Positions 51,586-61,280 of a DNA stretch of 64,000 bases are shown piece after piece. Position 1 is the first letter of the stretch; every line of letters begins with the position of its first letter. Origin of the DNA: Nitrospirota bacterium (lineage in GTDB: Bacteria > Nitrospirota > Thermodesulfovibrionia > Thermodesulfovibrionales > UBA6898); NCBI GenBank assembly GCA_021825365.1, contig JAKAHR010000014.1, forward strand, positions 18,190 through 82,189. Reading direction: 5' to 3'. The notes under the pieces are model-generated. The model was not told the origin of the DNA. It saw only the letters and a program-made list of their open reading frames with translations, and did no database searches. The translations under genes were made by a program, and so were the position numbers.

Positions 51586-52501
51586 CGAGCGGGAATGGCA
51601 GGAAACCTTCGCCGGAAGCTTCAGGGGCGACGTGAAATTCGGGGTCAGCCTGAAGGAGCGGACGAGCCTGGCGATCGGCGGGCCGTGCGATGTCCTTGCG
51701 GAACCCGGGGAGCCGGTCTCGCTGCGCAATATGCTGGTAGTCCTCGAGCGCAGGGGAATCCCCTTCCTTGTCATCGGCGGCGGCACGAACGTCCTCGTGC
51801 GTGACGGGGGCATTGACGGCGTCGTCATTTCGCTGAGGGGCCTGAACAGGATCGAGGTGATCAGGGAGAGCAATGCGGATGCCGAACTCTTCGTGGAGGC
51901 GGGCACCGGCCTGCAGCGGCTCGTGAACTTCTGCAAGGAGAAGGGATATGCGGGCGTGGAAGGGCTTGCCGGCATCCCCGGCACGGTGGGCGGAGCCATC
52001 TCCGGCAATGCCGGATCATACGGCTGCGAGATGAAGGACGTTGTCGTGTCCGTTGCCCTTATGGATTCTGCTGCCCGGCTTGACCGGCTGGCCGCCCCGG
52101 CGATGAGGTTTGGTTACCGGAGCTCGGGCGTCCGTCAGACCGACGTGGTCCTGAGCGCCAACATCCGGCTTCAGCGGGATGAGCCACAGGCGGTCGCCTT
52201 GCGCACAGAGGGCTTTTTCAATGAAAAGAAGAAGACACAGCCGCTTTCTGAAAGATCGGCCGGATGCGTCTTCAGGAACCCGGCGGCAGGATCGGCCGGC
52301 CGGATGATAGATGAGGCGGGCTGCAAGGGCATGCGCGTCGGAGGCGTCGAGGTGAGCGGTCTGCACGCCAATTTTTTCATTAACAGGGGAAGCGGTACCG
52401 CTGCCGATTATCTGCATCTCATGGACGAGGTCGTATCCGCCGTGCACCGCAAGTTCGGCGTCGTCCTCGAGCCGGAGATACGCGTGGTGGGGAAGGCCTG
52501 A
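51578..52501 (+). CDS. murB: UDP-GlcNAc-enolpyruvate reductase
   Basis: A 307-residue FAD enzyme completing UDP-MurNAc synthesis. ATG 51578 overlaps the murC end by 8 bases. FAD-binding [16 protein letters not shown], the G-rich [20 protein letters not shown], catalytic FGYRSSGV and C-terminal [13 protein letters not shown] are clear; length fits the short (type II) MurB. Confidence 0.96.
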   Translation: MIDEREWQETFAGSFRGDVKFGVSLKERTSLAIGGPCDVLAEPGEPVSLRNMLVVLERRGIPFLVIGGGTNVLVRDGGIDGVVISLRGLNRIEVIRESNADAELFVEAGTGLQRLVNFCKEKGYAGVEGLAGIPGTVGGAISGNAGSYGCEMKDVVVSVALMDSAARLDRLAAPAMRFGYRSSGVRQTDVVLSANIRLQRDEPQAVALRTEGFFNEKKKTQPLSERSAGCVFRNPAAGSAGRMIDEAGCKGMRVGGVEVSGLHANFFINRGSGTAADYLHLMDEVVSAVHRKFGVVLEPEIRVVGKA

Positions 52502-52521
52502 AAGAAGGAGGAGGGCAAACG

Positions 52522-53448
52522 GTGAACAGGACAGAACTGCGGAAGAAAAAGATAGGGGTCCTCCTCGGCGGGACATCGTCCGAGCGGGAGGTGTCGCTCA
52601 GGAGCGGCACGGCGGTCTTCAAGGCCCTCAAGGGTCGCGGCTACAGGGCGGTCGCGATCGATGCCAGCGGAGACCTCTGCGCGAAGCTGAAGAAATCGGG
52701 GATCGGGATAGCGTTCATCGTGCTGCACGGCGGCCACGGTGAAAACGGAGCGATCCAGGGCCTCCTTGAGGTGATGGGCATTCCCTATACAGGCTCCGGC
52801 GTCCTCGCCTCAGCCCTGGCGATGGACAAGGAGGCATCGAAGAAGATATTCGTCCACCACGGCATCCCGGTGCCGCCTTTTGTGGTGCTGCACGGTCCGG
52901 TGAGCAGCAAAGGCATTCCGGAGATGCCCTCGGGCATGCCGCTCGTCGTCAAGCCGGCTGCCGAGGGATCGAGCGTCGGCGTCGAGATCGTGAAGGAGCC
53001 CGCACAGTTCCGCAGGGCGCTGAAAAAGGCTTTTTCATACGGCGACAGGGTGATCATCGAGGGTTACGTAAAAGGCAAAGAGGTGCAGATCGGCATACTC
53101 AACAACAAGATACTCGGCGGCGTTGAGGTGAGGCCGTCGCTTGAGTTTTACAGCTATGAGGCGAAATATACGGCGGGCCTTACGGAGTACATATTCCCTC
53201 CCGAGCTCGACAAAAAGACGTACCGCCGCGCACAGGACATCGCCCTCCAGGCGCACGCTGCGCTCGGCTGCTCCGGCGCAACGCGGGTCGACCTGATCAT
53301 CAGCCAGCGGGGCAGGCCGTACGTGCTGGAGGTCAACACGATCCCCGGCATGACGGAGACGAGCCTGCTGCCGAAGATAGCGGAACAGGCCGGTCTCGCA
53401 TTCCCCGATCTCCTCGAGGAGATCCTCGGAGGCATCGGTGCGGGGTAG
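52522..53448 (+). CDS. ddl: D-alanine-D-alanine ligase
   Basis: A 308-residue ATP-grasp enzyme. GTG start with AAAGAAGGAGG upstream. Signatures [46 protein letters not shown] and [18 protein letters not shown]. Feeds MurF. Confidence 0.97.
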   Translation: MNRTELRKKKIGVLLGGTSSEREVSLRSGTAVFKALKGRGYRAVAIDASGDLCAKLKKSGIGIAFIVLHGGHGENGAIQGLLEVMGIPYTGSGVLASALAMDKEASKKIFVHHGIPVPPFVVLHGPVSSKGIPEMPSGMPLVVKPAAEGSSVGVEIVKEPAQFRRALKKAFSYGDRVIIEGYVKGKEVQIGILNNKILGGVEVRPSLEFYSYEAKYTAGLTEYIFPPELDKKTYRRAQDIALQAHAALGCSGATRVDLIISQRGRPYVLEVNTIPGMTETSLLPKIAEQAGLAFPDLLEEILGGIGAG

Positions 53449-54217
53449 ACGCAAGACAAAGGCGGCGGGAGGCGCAAAGACCCGTCAGCTTGCGGGGTCC
53501 CTTCTTCGAAAGGTGAAGACCGCGGCGGTGCTCGTCCTTCCGGTCATCGCGGCCGGTGTCGTCATCTATCTCTTCAGCATGGCTGCGCGGTCTGCCTTCC
53601 CCCTCAACCGGGTCGTCTTTACCGGCAACGCCCATCTGCCGGACGAGGAGCTGAGGAATATCTCCTGCCTGAAGTCGGGAGACAACCTCTTCTCTCTTTC
53701 AGCCCGCTCCGTCTCGAAGAAGATGCTCGAATCCCCGTGGATACGGTCCGCATCCGTCAGGAAGGAGTTCCCCGACAGCCTCCATGTCCTGATCAGGGAG
53801 GCGGAGCCCTTCGCCCTTCTCGACATGAAGGGCAGGCTCTTTATCGTGGATGACCAGGGCAGGATGCTCGAGCAGCTGAAAGACACCCCCGTGCCTTTTC
53901 TGCCCGTGATATCCGGGAACCCCTTCAATGAAAAGGCGGCGTATACCGAGGCGATCAGCCTGGCGGCCGCGATCAGGAGGACAGGGCTTCAGTCGCGCAA
54001 GGACAGGATCGAGATCATCGCCCACAGGCCGACGGAACTGGCGGTGAACATCGACGGGGTTGTGGTAAAGATCGGCGCAGGGGAATACGACGACAAACTC
54101 GGCAGGCTCCTGGAGCTTGAAGAAGAGATAAAGGCGAGACGCATCCCCGTTGACTACATCGACGTGCGGTTCGCAAACCGGATCATCGTCAAGCCGGTCA
54201 ACGAGGTGGTCAGGTGA
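53438..54217 (+). CDS. ftsQ: Cell division protein FtsQ
   Basis: A 259-residue bitopic divisome protein. Basic cytoplasmic tail, one TM ([16 protein letters not shown]), a POTRA domain ([19 protein letters not shown]) and the beta domain ([35 protein letters not shown]). GTG start overlapping ddl by 11 bases. Confidence 0.93.
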   Translation: MRGRRKTKAAGGAKTRQLAGSLLRKVKTAAVLVLPVIAAGVVIYLFSMAARSAFPLNRVVFTGNAHLPDEELRNISCLKSGDNLFSLSARSVSKKMLESPWIRSASVRKEFPDSLHVLIREAEPFALLDMKGRLFIVDDQGRMLEQLKDTPVPFLPVISGNPFNEKAAYTEAISLAAAIRRTGLQSRKDRIEIIAHRPTELAVNIDGVVVKIGAGEYDDKLGRLLELEEEIKARRIPVDYIDVRFANRIIVKPVNEVVR

Positions 54218-55485
54218 AAAAGACGGCCGCAGTCACCGGGCTCGACGTCGGCACGACAAAGGTCTGCGCGGTGGTCGCGGAACGGATCCGCGGCGGCGTG
54301 CGCGTCCTGGGAGCGGGAATCTCTCCCTCCTCGGGTATCAGGAAGGGGACGGTCGTCAATATGGAGGCAGCCTCAGCAGCGGTCGCCAAGGCGGTCAGGG
54401 AGGCGGAGCTTTCCGCAGGCGTCAGGATATCATCGGTCACGGCGGGCATTTCCGGCGGCCATGTGACCGGTTTTCACTCCGCGGGTGCGGTCGGGATTCA
54501 GGGCAGGGAGATACGCGAGGAGGACAGGGAGAGGGCGATCGAGGCGGCCGGAACGGTCTACATCCCGCTTGACCGCGAGGTCCTCCATGTGCTGCCGACG
54601 GAGTTTTTGCTTGACGGGCAGGCGGGGATACTCGACCCTGTCGGCATGTGCGGGGTGAGGCTTGAGTCAAAGGTCCACATCATCACCGCAGAGGCGGCGC
54701 CGCTGAAGAACCTGACGAAATGCTGCGAACGCTCCGGCCTGCGGGTCGAAGACCTGGTCTTTCAGCCGGTCGCGTCCGCCCGGGCCGTCCTGACGGACGA
54801 GGAGCGGGAGGCGGGCGTCGTGCTCGTTGATATCGGAGGCGGCACAACGGACATCGCCCTGTTCCGCGACGGGAGCCTGCGCAATATATGCGTCATCGGG
54901 GTGGGCGGAAACCATGTGACCAACGACATCTCCGTAGGACTGAAGGTGACGATCGCCGAGGCGGAACGGATCAAGAAGACGAAGGGCGCGGCCTTTGAGG
55001 CCGGGGCGGACAGGGACGCGGGGGTCGAGATCACCCTCCCTGATGAGCAGGTCGTGGCTATCCCCCGGGGGGACCTCATCGGCATCATGCAGCCCCGGTG
55101 CGAAGAGATGGTTCAGCTCATTCAGGAGGCGGTGGTGAAGTTCGGCGACGGGGCGGCCGCATGCGGCGTAGTCCTGACCGGAGGCGCCTCCCTTCTCGGG
55201 GGGTTCCGCAGGCTCGCATCGTCGATACTCGGTCTACCGGTGAGGATAGGGAACCCGGCCGGCATCGGGGGCCGCAGGTCTCTCGTGGAAGGGCCGCCGT
55301 ACGCGACCGGCATAGGCCTGACGATGGCGGAGCATGACGAAGAATACGTTGAATCCTGCGCGGCATCCGTGGCCGGCCTTGCCGGGAAGGTGAAGCAGCG
55401 GGTGAGTGATTTTTTCAGACTGGGTGATCTAATGCATGCATACAAAAAGGAAGGGGGTTCTTTATGTTTGAAATCGAGGAAGTGA
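54214..55485 (+). CDS. ftsA: Cell division protein FtsA
   Basis: A 423-residue actin-like ATPase that tethers FtsZ to the membrane. Phosphate 1 loop TGLDVGTTKVCAVVAE, SHS2-type 1C domain, phosphate 2 VLVDIGGGTTDIALF, and adenosine motif VVLTGGASLLGGF. The C-terminal RVSDFFRLGDLMHAYKKEGG is the membrane-targeting helix region. Overlaps ftsQ by 4 bases and ftsZ by 22. Confidence 0.97.
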   Translation: MKKTAAVTGLDVGTTKVCAVVAERIRGGVRVLGAGISPSSGIRKGTVVNMEAASAAVAKAVREAELSAGVRISSVTAGISGGHVTGFHSAGAVGIQGREIREEDRERAIEAAGTVYIPLDREVLHVLPTEFLLDGQAGILDPVGMCGVRLESKVHIITAEAAPLKNLTKCCERSGLRVEDLVFQPVASARAVLTDEEREAGVVLVDIGGGTTDIALFRDGSLRNICVIGVGGNHVTNDISVGLKVTIAEAERIKKTKGAAFEAGADRDAGVEITLPDEQVVAIPRGDLIGIMQPRCEEMVQLIQEAVVKFGDGAAACGVVLTGGASLLGGFRRLASSILGLPVRIGNPAGIGGRRSLVEGPPYATGIGLTMAEHDEEYVESCAASVAGLAGKVKQRVSDFFRLGDLMHAYKKEGGSLCLKSRK

Positions 55486-56612
55486 GGGGACAAAAGGCGA
55501 GTATCAAGGTTATCGGTGCAGGGGGTGCGGGCGGCAATGCGATAAACAACATGATCGCATCGAGCCTGCACGGGGTAGAATTCATCAGCGTCAATACTGA
55601 CCTGCAGGTCCTCGAGACCTCCCTGGCGCCGCGCAAGGTCCAGATCGGGAAGGAACTGACCAGGGGGCTGGGTGCAGGCTCGAACCCCGAGATCGGCAGG
55701 CAGGCAGCCCTGGAGGACAGGACGGGCCTCATGGAGGCGATGGACGGATGCGATATGGTCTTCATCACCGCGGGCATGGGCGGCGGCACCGGCACCGGCG
55801 CCGCACCGGTCATCGCGAGCCTTGCCAAGGAGATGGGCATCCTGACCGTAGGGATCGTCACGAAGCCCTTCTTCTATGAGGGCAAGAGGCGTCTGTCGAA
55901 CGCCGATGAGGGCATCAGGGAGCTGGCAAAATATGTCGATACCCTCATCGTCATCCCCAACGACAGGATCAGCCTCGTGGTCGACAAGGGCACGCCGATG
56001 CTCAAGTCCTTCTCCCTAGCGAATGACGTCCTGCGGCAGGCGGTCCAGGGTATCTCCGACATCATCTTGGTGCCGGGCCTCATCAATGTCGACTTCGCCG
56101 ACGTCAAGACGATCATGGAGAATACCGGCCGCGCGGTGATGGGGTCAGGGACCGGCAGCGGCGAAGGCGGCGCATTCGAGGCGGCCAAGAAGGCGATCTC
56201 GAACCCCCTTCTCGAAGACTCGTCCATAGAAGGTTCCCGCGGGATCCTGATCAATATAACCGGCGGGCTCGAGCTCTCCCTGAGCGAGGTGCAGGAGGCG
56301 ACCGCCCTGATCTACGATTCAGCGCACGAGGACGTCAACGTCATCTTCGGGGCGGTGATCGACCCGGACGTGAGCGGCGAGGTTCGCGTCACGGTCATCG
56401 CGACCGGGTTTACCGAGAAGAAGGAGAAGGTGGAACTGCCGCAGATCAAGAAGTGGACGCCGGTAAAAGAGCCGCTGACCTTCAAGGGCTCTGACAGGGT
56501 GCTCTCGAAGAGCCTGTCGTTTGACGCCCCTGCGACGAGTGACTTTATCAACTACGAAGAGGCGATCGACCTTCCCGCTTTTCTGAGAAGGTCGCCTGAA
56601 AGACATATCTGA
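55464..56612 (+). CDS. ftsZ: Cell division GTPase FtsZ
   Basis: A 382-residue tubulin-like GTPase forming the Z-ring. GTP motif GMGGGTGTGAAPVIA, T7 loop NVDFADVKTIM. The linker is short and ends in the conserved peptide DLPAFLRR that binds FtsA. AAGGGGG precedes ATG 55464. Last gene of the dcw cluster. Confidence 0.99.
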   Translation: MFEIEEVRGQKASIKVIGAGGAGGNAINNMIASSLHGVEFISVNTDLQVLETSLAPRKVQIGKELTRGLGAGSNPEIGRQAALEDRTGLMEAMDGCDMVFITAGMGGGTGTGAAPVIASLAKEMGILTVGIVTKPFFYEGKRRLSNADEGIRELAKYVDTLIVIPNDRISLVVDKGTPMLKSFSLANDVLRQAVQGISDIILVPGLINVDFADVKTIMENTGRAVMGSGTGSGEGGAFEAAKKAISNPLLEDSSIEGSRGILINITGGLELSLSEVQEATALIYDSAHEDVNVIFGAVIDPDVSGEVRVTVIATGFTEKKEKVELPQIKKWTPVKEPLTFKGSDRVLSKSLSFDAPATSDFINYEEAIDLPAFLRRSPERHI

Positions 56613-56624
56613 GCTCCCCCCAAC

Positions 56625-56660
56625 GAGGGGCTTCCTACCCCCCCCCACGGGAAGCCCCTC
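56625..56660. repeat. GC-rich palindrome after ftsZ
   Basis: GAGGGGCTTCC (56625-56635) and GGAAGCCCCTC (56650-56660), loop of 14 mostly C. No T-run follows, so it is a mobile palindrome of this genome rather than an intrinsic terminator, though it may still end or stabilise the transcript. Confidence 0.7.
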
Positions 56661-56740
56661 ACCCCCCTCTGCCGCGGGAAGGCCGGCAGACGGGGAAGAG
56701 GTGCAGGCGATGCCGTACGGGTCCGGCCTGCCGCTTATCT

Positions 56741-57442
56741 CTACTGGCAGGCCGCGAAGGCCCCTGTCCCGGTCCACGGCATTCCCACCATGATCGTCGC
56801 CGAGTCCCACGCCGTCCATGTCGTAGGGTCATTGAAGTTGACCGTCGTGCTGTCCGCTACGATCCCGATTATTTGCCAGGTGCCTGTTCGCACCCCGTCA
56901 AGCAGGATCGAGCCGCCGAGGAAGGTCTCGGTTATCGTTCCGCCCGGATTGTCAGCCATCTCCAGATAGATATCAGTCGCCGCCACGATCGCGGATGCGG
57001 TCAGGCGGGGAATGAACCCTACGGGAGTCGTAAGGGTCCCTTTCTTCATCGCGCAGAATTTCGGTGTGGTGACGCCGTCAGCAGCCGGCTCGAAAATGAG
57101 CAGGTACACGTCCTTGTCGGCGGGACTGCCGGCATTATAGGTGAGAGTGAAGGTGGCGGCATCCACCTTCCCGGTCACACAGGGCGAAAATTTCGTATTG
57201 GAAGGCTGCAGGACGGTCGGTTTGGCCCCTGCTGTTCCGGCGGGCATGCTGATCGCCACCTTCATCGAATAGGTAGCGGTCGCGCCTGCGCCTCTGGTCG
57301 GGTAATCCGCACCAGGGTCTTCCGCAACAGCCGCCCCTCCCCCGGCAGAGACCGGTAGTACCCAGTCATAGGCGAAATCAGCGCCCGCAGTGCACGGAAA
57401 CAGTGCGCTCACCAGTATCAGTAATCCCACGAAGGTCTTCAT
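56741..57442 (-). CDS. Secreted hypothetical protein
   Basis: A 233-residue protein with a Sec signal peptide (MKTFVGLLILVSALFPCTAG). ATG 57442 is preferred over 57448 because the AAGGAGG is then 10 bases away. The mature protein is beta-rich and neutral (ATYSMKVAISMPAGT, TFTLTYNAGSPADKDVYLL, TTVNFNDPTTWTAWDSATIM), with four Cys; it resembles small secreted adhesin-like domains but no family is recognised. A distantly similar beta-rich protein lies at 62815-63444. Confidence 0.65.
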   Translation of the reverse strand: MKTFVGLLILVSALFPCTAGADFAYDWVLPVSAGGGAAVAEDPGADYPTRGAGATATYSMKVAISMPAGTAGAKPTVLQPSNTKFSPCVTGKVDAATFTLTYNAGSPADKDVYLLIFEPAADGVTTPKFCAMKKGTLTTPVGFIPRLTASAIVAATDIYLEMADNPGGTITETFLGGSILLDGVRTGTWQIIGIVADSTTVNFNDPTTWTAWDSATIMVGMPWTGTGAFAACQ

Positions 57443-57607
57443 GGCCATGTCCTCCTTGCATAACGGGTTTGCGGACAGGGACACGCACCTCCGGCGGGCG
57501 CCCTGATCCGTGGATTGCAGTTCTCTATCGGCGGGAATACCTATTTTCTTTAACGTTCATGAAGACAGAGGGCCTTTGGGGGATGTGACGGCGGCCTCCG
57601 CCGGGAC

Positions 57608-58630
57608 TTATCGTCCGACCCTGTCGGCGCAGGCGAGGAACTCCCGCGCGTTGCGGAGCGGGGTATCGACAGGCAGGTCGCAGGAGGGCATGAGAACGAA
57701 CCGGAGAAACGGGTCGGGGATTTCCGCAACAGACGCGGTGACAGCGGCGCACAGTTGTGAGGGGTCTCCGCCGAAGACGGTGTTGATCACATCCACATTC
57801 CCGGCGAGCGTGACCCTGTCGCGATAGAGCCCATACGCCTCGCCGAGGCGGACGCCGGCATCAATCGAGATGCAGTCGGCTCCTGTCTCCGGATACAGGG
57901 CGAGCTGTGTCCGGATATCCCCGCACTGGTGGAAGATGACCCGGAGACCCTGTGACTTCGCCTCTTCGAAGAGCGCCCTTTCGCAGGGAAGCACCACGTC
58001 CCGGTAGAGCTCCATCGGGATGAGCGTTGCGGCTCCGTCAGGCACCGCGATGCCGTCGATGAGGCGGCGCGCGGCGAGCTGCCGGATGAGGGCGGAAGAG
58101 AGGCGGACGCCGAGCCCGCATACCTCCTGTACGAAGCTCCAGTCGGTCGCCGTCTTGTCCCTGAGGAAATTCCATTCGCAGAGTATCATCGCCCAAGTGA
58201 AGGGGCCCCAGGTCGTGACGCAGAGAAAGCGGTCAGGGAGGAGCCTCCTCATGCCTGCGATCATCTCGATCAGGGCGAGGGTGTGGCGGGAGGCGGAGAT
58301 GTCTATCTTTTCGAGGTGCTGCGCATCCTCGGTCTTCTGGATAATCGGGAAGGAGAGGAGGGGCGCCTCTTCCCCGCGAAAGGCGAGTTCGCCCCCGATC
58401 GCCTCGGCAGGGAAGGTGTTCAGCCCTGATCCGGCAAAGACGATATCCGTATCGAGTCCGCCGAACAGGCGCGAGAGGCCTTCGGCAAAGCGGGCCGGGT
58501 CTTCTGCGAGGCCGCTGATATTCAGCCCTGCCTGACGGTATGCCCAGCGGCCCGCGCCATACAGCGCCCGGGGCAGCCGCGGACTGCGCTCCCCCTGGAA
58601 TACCCGCCTGATCAATTCCCGTCTATCCAT
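57608..58630 (-). CDS. Uroporphyrinogen decarboxylase / cobamide methyltransferase-family protein
   Basis: A 340-residue TIM-barrel protein of the URO-D superfamily (FLCVTTWGPFTWAMILCEW, ISIDAGVRLGEAYGL, VTLAGNVDVINTVFGG, RFVLMPSCDLPVDTPL). The C-terminal block and the His-Cys of VIFHQCGDIRTQL (zinc-type ligands) favour an MtbA/CmuA-like methyltransferase over haem-synthesis HemE, whose N-terminal PVWFMRQAGR motif is absent. There is no corrinoid protein gene next to it. A TATACT -10-like box lies upstream on the minus strand (plus 58669-58674). Confidence 0.78.
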   Translation of the reverse strand: MDRRELIRRVFQGERSPRLPRALYGAGRWAYRQAGLNISGLAEDPARFAEGLSRLFGGLDTDIVFAGSGLNTFPAEAIGGELAFRGEEAPLLSFPIIQKTEDAQHLEKIDISASRHTLALIEMIAGMRRLLPDRFLCVTTWGPFTWAMILCEWNFLRDKTATDWSFVQEVCGLGVRLSSALIRQLAARRLIDGIAVPDGAATLIPMELYRDVVLPCERALFEEAKSQGLRVIFHQCGDIRTQLALYPETGADCISIDAGVRLGEAYGLYRDRVTLAGNVDVINTVFGGDPSQLCAAVTASVAEIPDPFLRFVLMPSCDLPVDTPLRNAREFLACADRVGR

Positions 58631-58851
58631 GAAACCCTGATTCCTTCTCGCGGAGGCAGATTTTGCTCAGTATACCACAGGCGACGATCCCCGGAAGGTT
58701 GACGCCGGTGATATACGACGAAGAGGGCGACGGCAGGGTTTACCCGGCTTGCGGAAATGCTTTATATTTATGACAGCGATCCGCGCAGGGTCTTTTTTGG
58801 AGAAGACGGGAAGACGCGCGGAGACGAATGTACGGAAAAAGGAGAAGAATG

Positions 58852-59352
58852 ATGAAGGGAAGAGTTCTTGTCGTCGTGCTCGTCGCAGCCTTCTTTCTGG
58901 CTGCTGCGGCATCATACGCCCAGGTCCAGGAAGATATCGCAGCCCAGAAGAACTGCAGGGTCTGCGGCATGAGCAGGGAGATGTTCAGCCAGTCGCGGTT
59001 CCTCGTTGAATACGACAACGGCTCAGTCAGCGCAACCTGCAGCGCGCGTTGCGCTGCGCTGGATATGTCCCTCAATATGGGCAGGATGCCGAAATCCATC
59101 AGGGTCGCTGACTTTACCACCCGTCAGCTGATCGATGCGGAGAAGGCCTACTGGGTGATCGGCGGCAAGAAGGAGGGCGTCATGTCTTCCCGCGCCAAAT
59201 GGGCGTTCCAGAAGAAGCAGGAGGCGGAGGGCTTCAGGGCGAAGAACGGCGGCAAACCCGGTACATTTCAGGAGGCCCTGAAGGCGTCTTTTGAGGACAT
59301 GTACAAGGACCTGAAGACCTTCTGGGGAAACATGAAGAAACACGACCACTGA
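58852..59352 (+). CDS. NosL-family periplasmic protein
   Basis: A 166-residue protein with a signal peptide (VLVVVLVAAFFLAAAASYAQ). The NosL signature is clear: CRVCGMSREMFSQSRFLVEY, then CSARCAALDM, and a Met/Lys/His-rich tail. NosL is a Cu(I) chaperone for nitrous-oxide reductase; relatives occur outside nos clusters. There is no nosZ nearby, so this may be a general copper or thiol-metal chaperone. ATG 58852 has GGAGAAG 5-8 bases upstream; ATG 58849 is next to it. Confidence 0.85.
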   Translation: MKGRVLVVVLVAAFFLAAAASYAQVQEDIAAQKNCRVCGMSREMFSQSRFLVEYDNGSVSATCSARCAALDMSLNMGRMPKSIRVADFTTRQLIDAEKAYWVIGGKKEGVMSSRAKWAFQKKQEAEGFRAKNGGKPGTFQEALKASFEDMYKDLKTFWGNMKKHDH

Positions 59353-59406
59353 TACACACGGCAGCCCCGGCGGACTGTCCGCGGGGGGAGATGACCGGCA
59401 GCCGCA

Positions 59407-59817
59407 CTACTCGGCGGGAGTCTTCTTCTTCCGGACCTTTTTGGGCGGCTCGTGGGTATCCCAGAAGGAGGCGGCCGGCGCGTTCTTGTTTGTCAGGGCC
59501 TTGAACCAGTGAGACGAAGGCTTGTCCTGGGTCCTCTTGTATGCGCTCTGCAGGGCATAGCGCACCTGGTAACGGTACAGGGACGGTTTCCGCAGATGCG
59601 GATAGAGTTCCTTGAAATTGGGCAGGGCCCTCAGCCGGTCGCTCCACGACATGATCACCATGAGCGCCTGGTCGGATTCGATGCCTGCCTCGCGGGATAT
59701 GAGGCCGAAGGTATACGCGATATTATGGATCGCCGTCTCTGATTTCGGCAGGATGTTCAGGAGAATCTCGAGTGCATCCTTTGCTGCCTTGCTGTCCTTC
59801 TTGTTTATGACTGCCAT
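59407..59817 (-). CDS. Hypothetical helical protein
   Basis: A 136-residue cytoplasmic protein with no signal peptide, mostly alpha-helical (SKAAKDALEILLNILPKS, ALMVIMSWSDRLRALPNF, YQVRYALQSAYKRTQ), ending in a Lys-rich tail (EPPKKVRKKKTPAE). No family recognised. The leader upstream contains two consecutive perfect hairpins (separate entry). Confidence 0.6.
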   Translation of the reverse strand: MAVINKKDSKAAKDALEILLNILPKSETAIHNIAYTFGLISREAGIESDQALMVIMSWSDRLRALPNFKELYPHLRKPSLYRYQVRYALQSAYKRTQDKPSSHWFKALTNKNAPAASFWDTHEPPKKVRKKKTPAE

Positions 59818-59831
59818 ACGACTCTCCCTGC

Positions 59832-59874
59832 TTTCATGCGAACATGAAAAGAATGCCTGAGCGACTTCTCAGGC
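59832..59874 (-). promoter_or_regulatory. Two tandem hairpins in the leader of the 59407-59817 gene
   Basis: TTTCATG-cgaa-CATGAAA (59832-59849) and GCCTGAG-cgactt-CTCAGGC (59855-59874), both perfect 7-bp stems, one after the other directly upstream of the minus-strand start. They have no T-run, so are not terminators. The remaining bases to about 60060 are AT-rich with no feature I recognise. Confidence 0.5.
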
Positions 59875-60069
59875 TGCATACACAGTATATTAAAACATAA
59901 TGAGTTATGAAACAGCAAAAGCAGAAATATTTTTGATGCCTTCATGTCAATAGTATGTTGAAAAGCCCTTAACCCCTCGAAAAAGTGGGCCCTTCCCGCC
60001 CCTTATCGCCACGGTTATTCCATGGAAAAAAAGGGCGTGGTCACATCGTTGTCAGCGTCAATTTTACCC

Positions 60070-60097
60070 TTGACTTACGCGCCGAAATATCTATACT
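60070..60097 (+). promoter_or_regulatory. Sigma-70-type promoter of the peroxiredoxin-like gene
   Basis: TTGACT (60070-60075), 16-base spacer, TATACT (60092-60097), about 105 bases before ATG 60201. Confidence 0.65.
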
Positions 60098-60200
60098 TAA
60101 AGCTGATGATCTTAGCTGGTATTACTGAATCATATATATCAGTTGATGTGAAGCACCGTACCCGACTCTGCAATCCCGAATCCGTCAAGGCAGGTGCCCC

Positions 60201-60764
60201 ATGGATGAGGCAGTAGAACACGGTCAAGGTCCGGCGATCGGCGAGCCTGCCCCTTGTTTCGAGACAGCGGTGGGCGACAGCTCGATCAGTCTCAGGGATT
60301 TCAGGGGAAGCTGGATCATCATCTTTTCCCACCCTGACGACATACTTCCCCTCTTCAAGACCAGGACAGTGAACTACATCCTCTGCAAGAGGAGGACGAA
60401 GGTCGTCGCCCTGGTGAGGGAGAAGGGTGATGAGGTCCCTGCGGGAAGGAACTTTCTCAAGAAATACATCCTGAAGCATCGTCTCTCCGTCCTGGGAGAT
60501 CCTGAAAAGAGGATCGAGGCGCTCTACGGACTGGAGAACAGCGAAGAAGACGGCGTCAAGGGCACCTTCATCATCGATCAAAAGGGCATCCTCCGCGCCA
60601 AGCTCCATTCTCCCATCGAGACGGAAAGGGACCTCTATGAGATGGTGCGGCTCGTGGACGCGCTCCAGCAGGCGGACCGGCAGAAGGCGAGCAGGCCGGA
60701 GACGGGCTCATGGAGAAGGCGGCTCAAGATCGTGATCAGAACGAAGACCGCTGAGCAGAGCTAG
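60201..60764 (+). CDS. Peroxiredoxin-fold protein lacking the peroxidatic cysteine
   Basis: A 187-residue thioredoxin-fold protein of the AhpC/TSA group: IGEPAPCFETAVGD, SLRDFRGSWIIIFSHPDDI, KGTFIIDQKGILRAKLH. In 1-Cys and AhpC enzymes the FSHPADFTPVCTTE block holds the catalytic Cys; here the same block reads FSHPDDILPLFKTR, so Cys is replaced by Phe and the neighbouring Thr-Glu by Thr-Arg. The residues needed for peroxide reduction are therefore missing, while the fold seems complete, with a basic C-terminus. It may sense or bind rather than catalyse. The only other Cys in the core is in YILCKRR. Confidence 0.8.
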   Translation: MDEAVEHGQGPAIGEPAPCFETAVGDSSISLRDFRGSWIIIFSHPDDILPLFKTRTVNYILCKRRTKVVALVREKGDEVPAGRNFLKKYILKHRLSVLGDPEKRIEALYGLENSEEDGVKGTFIIDQKGILRAKLHSPIETERDLYEMVRLVDALQQADRQKASRPETGSWRRRLKIVIRTKTAEQS

Positions 60765-60893
60765 TCCCCGTAACCCGCATCATCCTCCTTAAGAATATCC
60801 CGCTGACCTACGATGAGGAGAGTCTTGTTGTCGGGCTCCCCTTCTTACCATCCGACCCGAGAACCACACCCAGCCTGATCGGATCCCGCAGCT

Positions 60894-61280
60894 TCAGGGG
60901 ATCATGTTCATTCTCATCATCCCCGCGACCGCCCCTCCGAAGAAAGCGAGGAGCCAACAGCTGTAAATGGAAATACTGACCCGATGGAACACCACGTTGG
61001 CGGCTTCAGCCCGGTTTGTGCAGGATGCGGTCAGGGCCAGAAGGAAATGAAATGCCATCCCGGACAGGGAAGCGATCCCCAATATGGAGTGCCACACGGG
61101 TGGTTTGCCGTAGGCGGCCGCGATCAGGTTCATTTGATACGATCCCAAAAAATCACAGATCAGACCTGCACCGAAGATGATCAGGTGCTTGCGGTGAAGG
61201 CCCTGGCGACGTCCGCTGAAAACGGCCCACGTATAAAAAATCAGCGCCAGCGTCATCCATACGACAGCTTGTGTCAGCAT
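60894..61280 (-). CDS. Four-TM membrane protein (HsmA-like)
   Basis: A 128-residue integral membrane protein with four TM segments (VVWMTLALIFYTWAVF, LIIFGAGLICDFLGSYQM, ILGIASLSGMAFHFLLAL, SIYSCWLLAFFGGAVAGM). Conserved His residues in HRKHLIIFGA and WHSILGI agree with a small family annotated HsmA/TIGR03987 of unknown function. No partner is obvious. Confidence 0.55.
   Translation of the reverse strand: MLTQAVVWMTLALIFYTWAVFSGRRQGLHRKHLIIFGAGLICDFLGSYQMNLIAAAYGKPPVWHSILGIASLSGMAFHFLLALTASCTNRAEAANVVFHRVSISIYSCWLLAFFGGAVAGMMRMNMIP

Noticed and set aside
56625..56660. Rho-independent terminator for ftsZ
   Set aside because: Perfect stem but a 14-base loop and no T-run; it fits the palindromic repeats of this genome.
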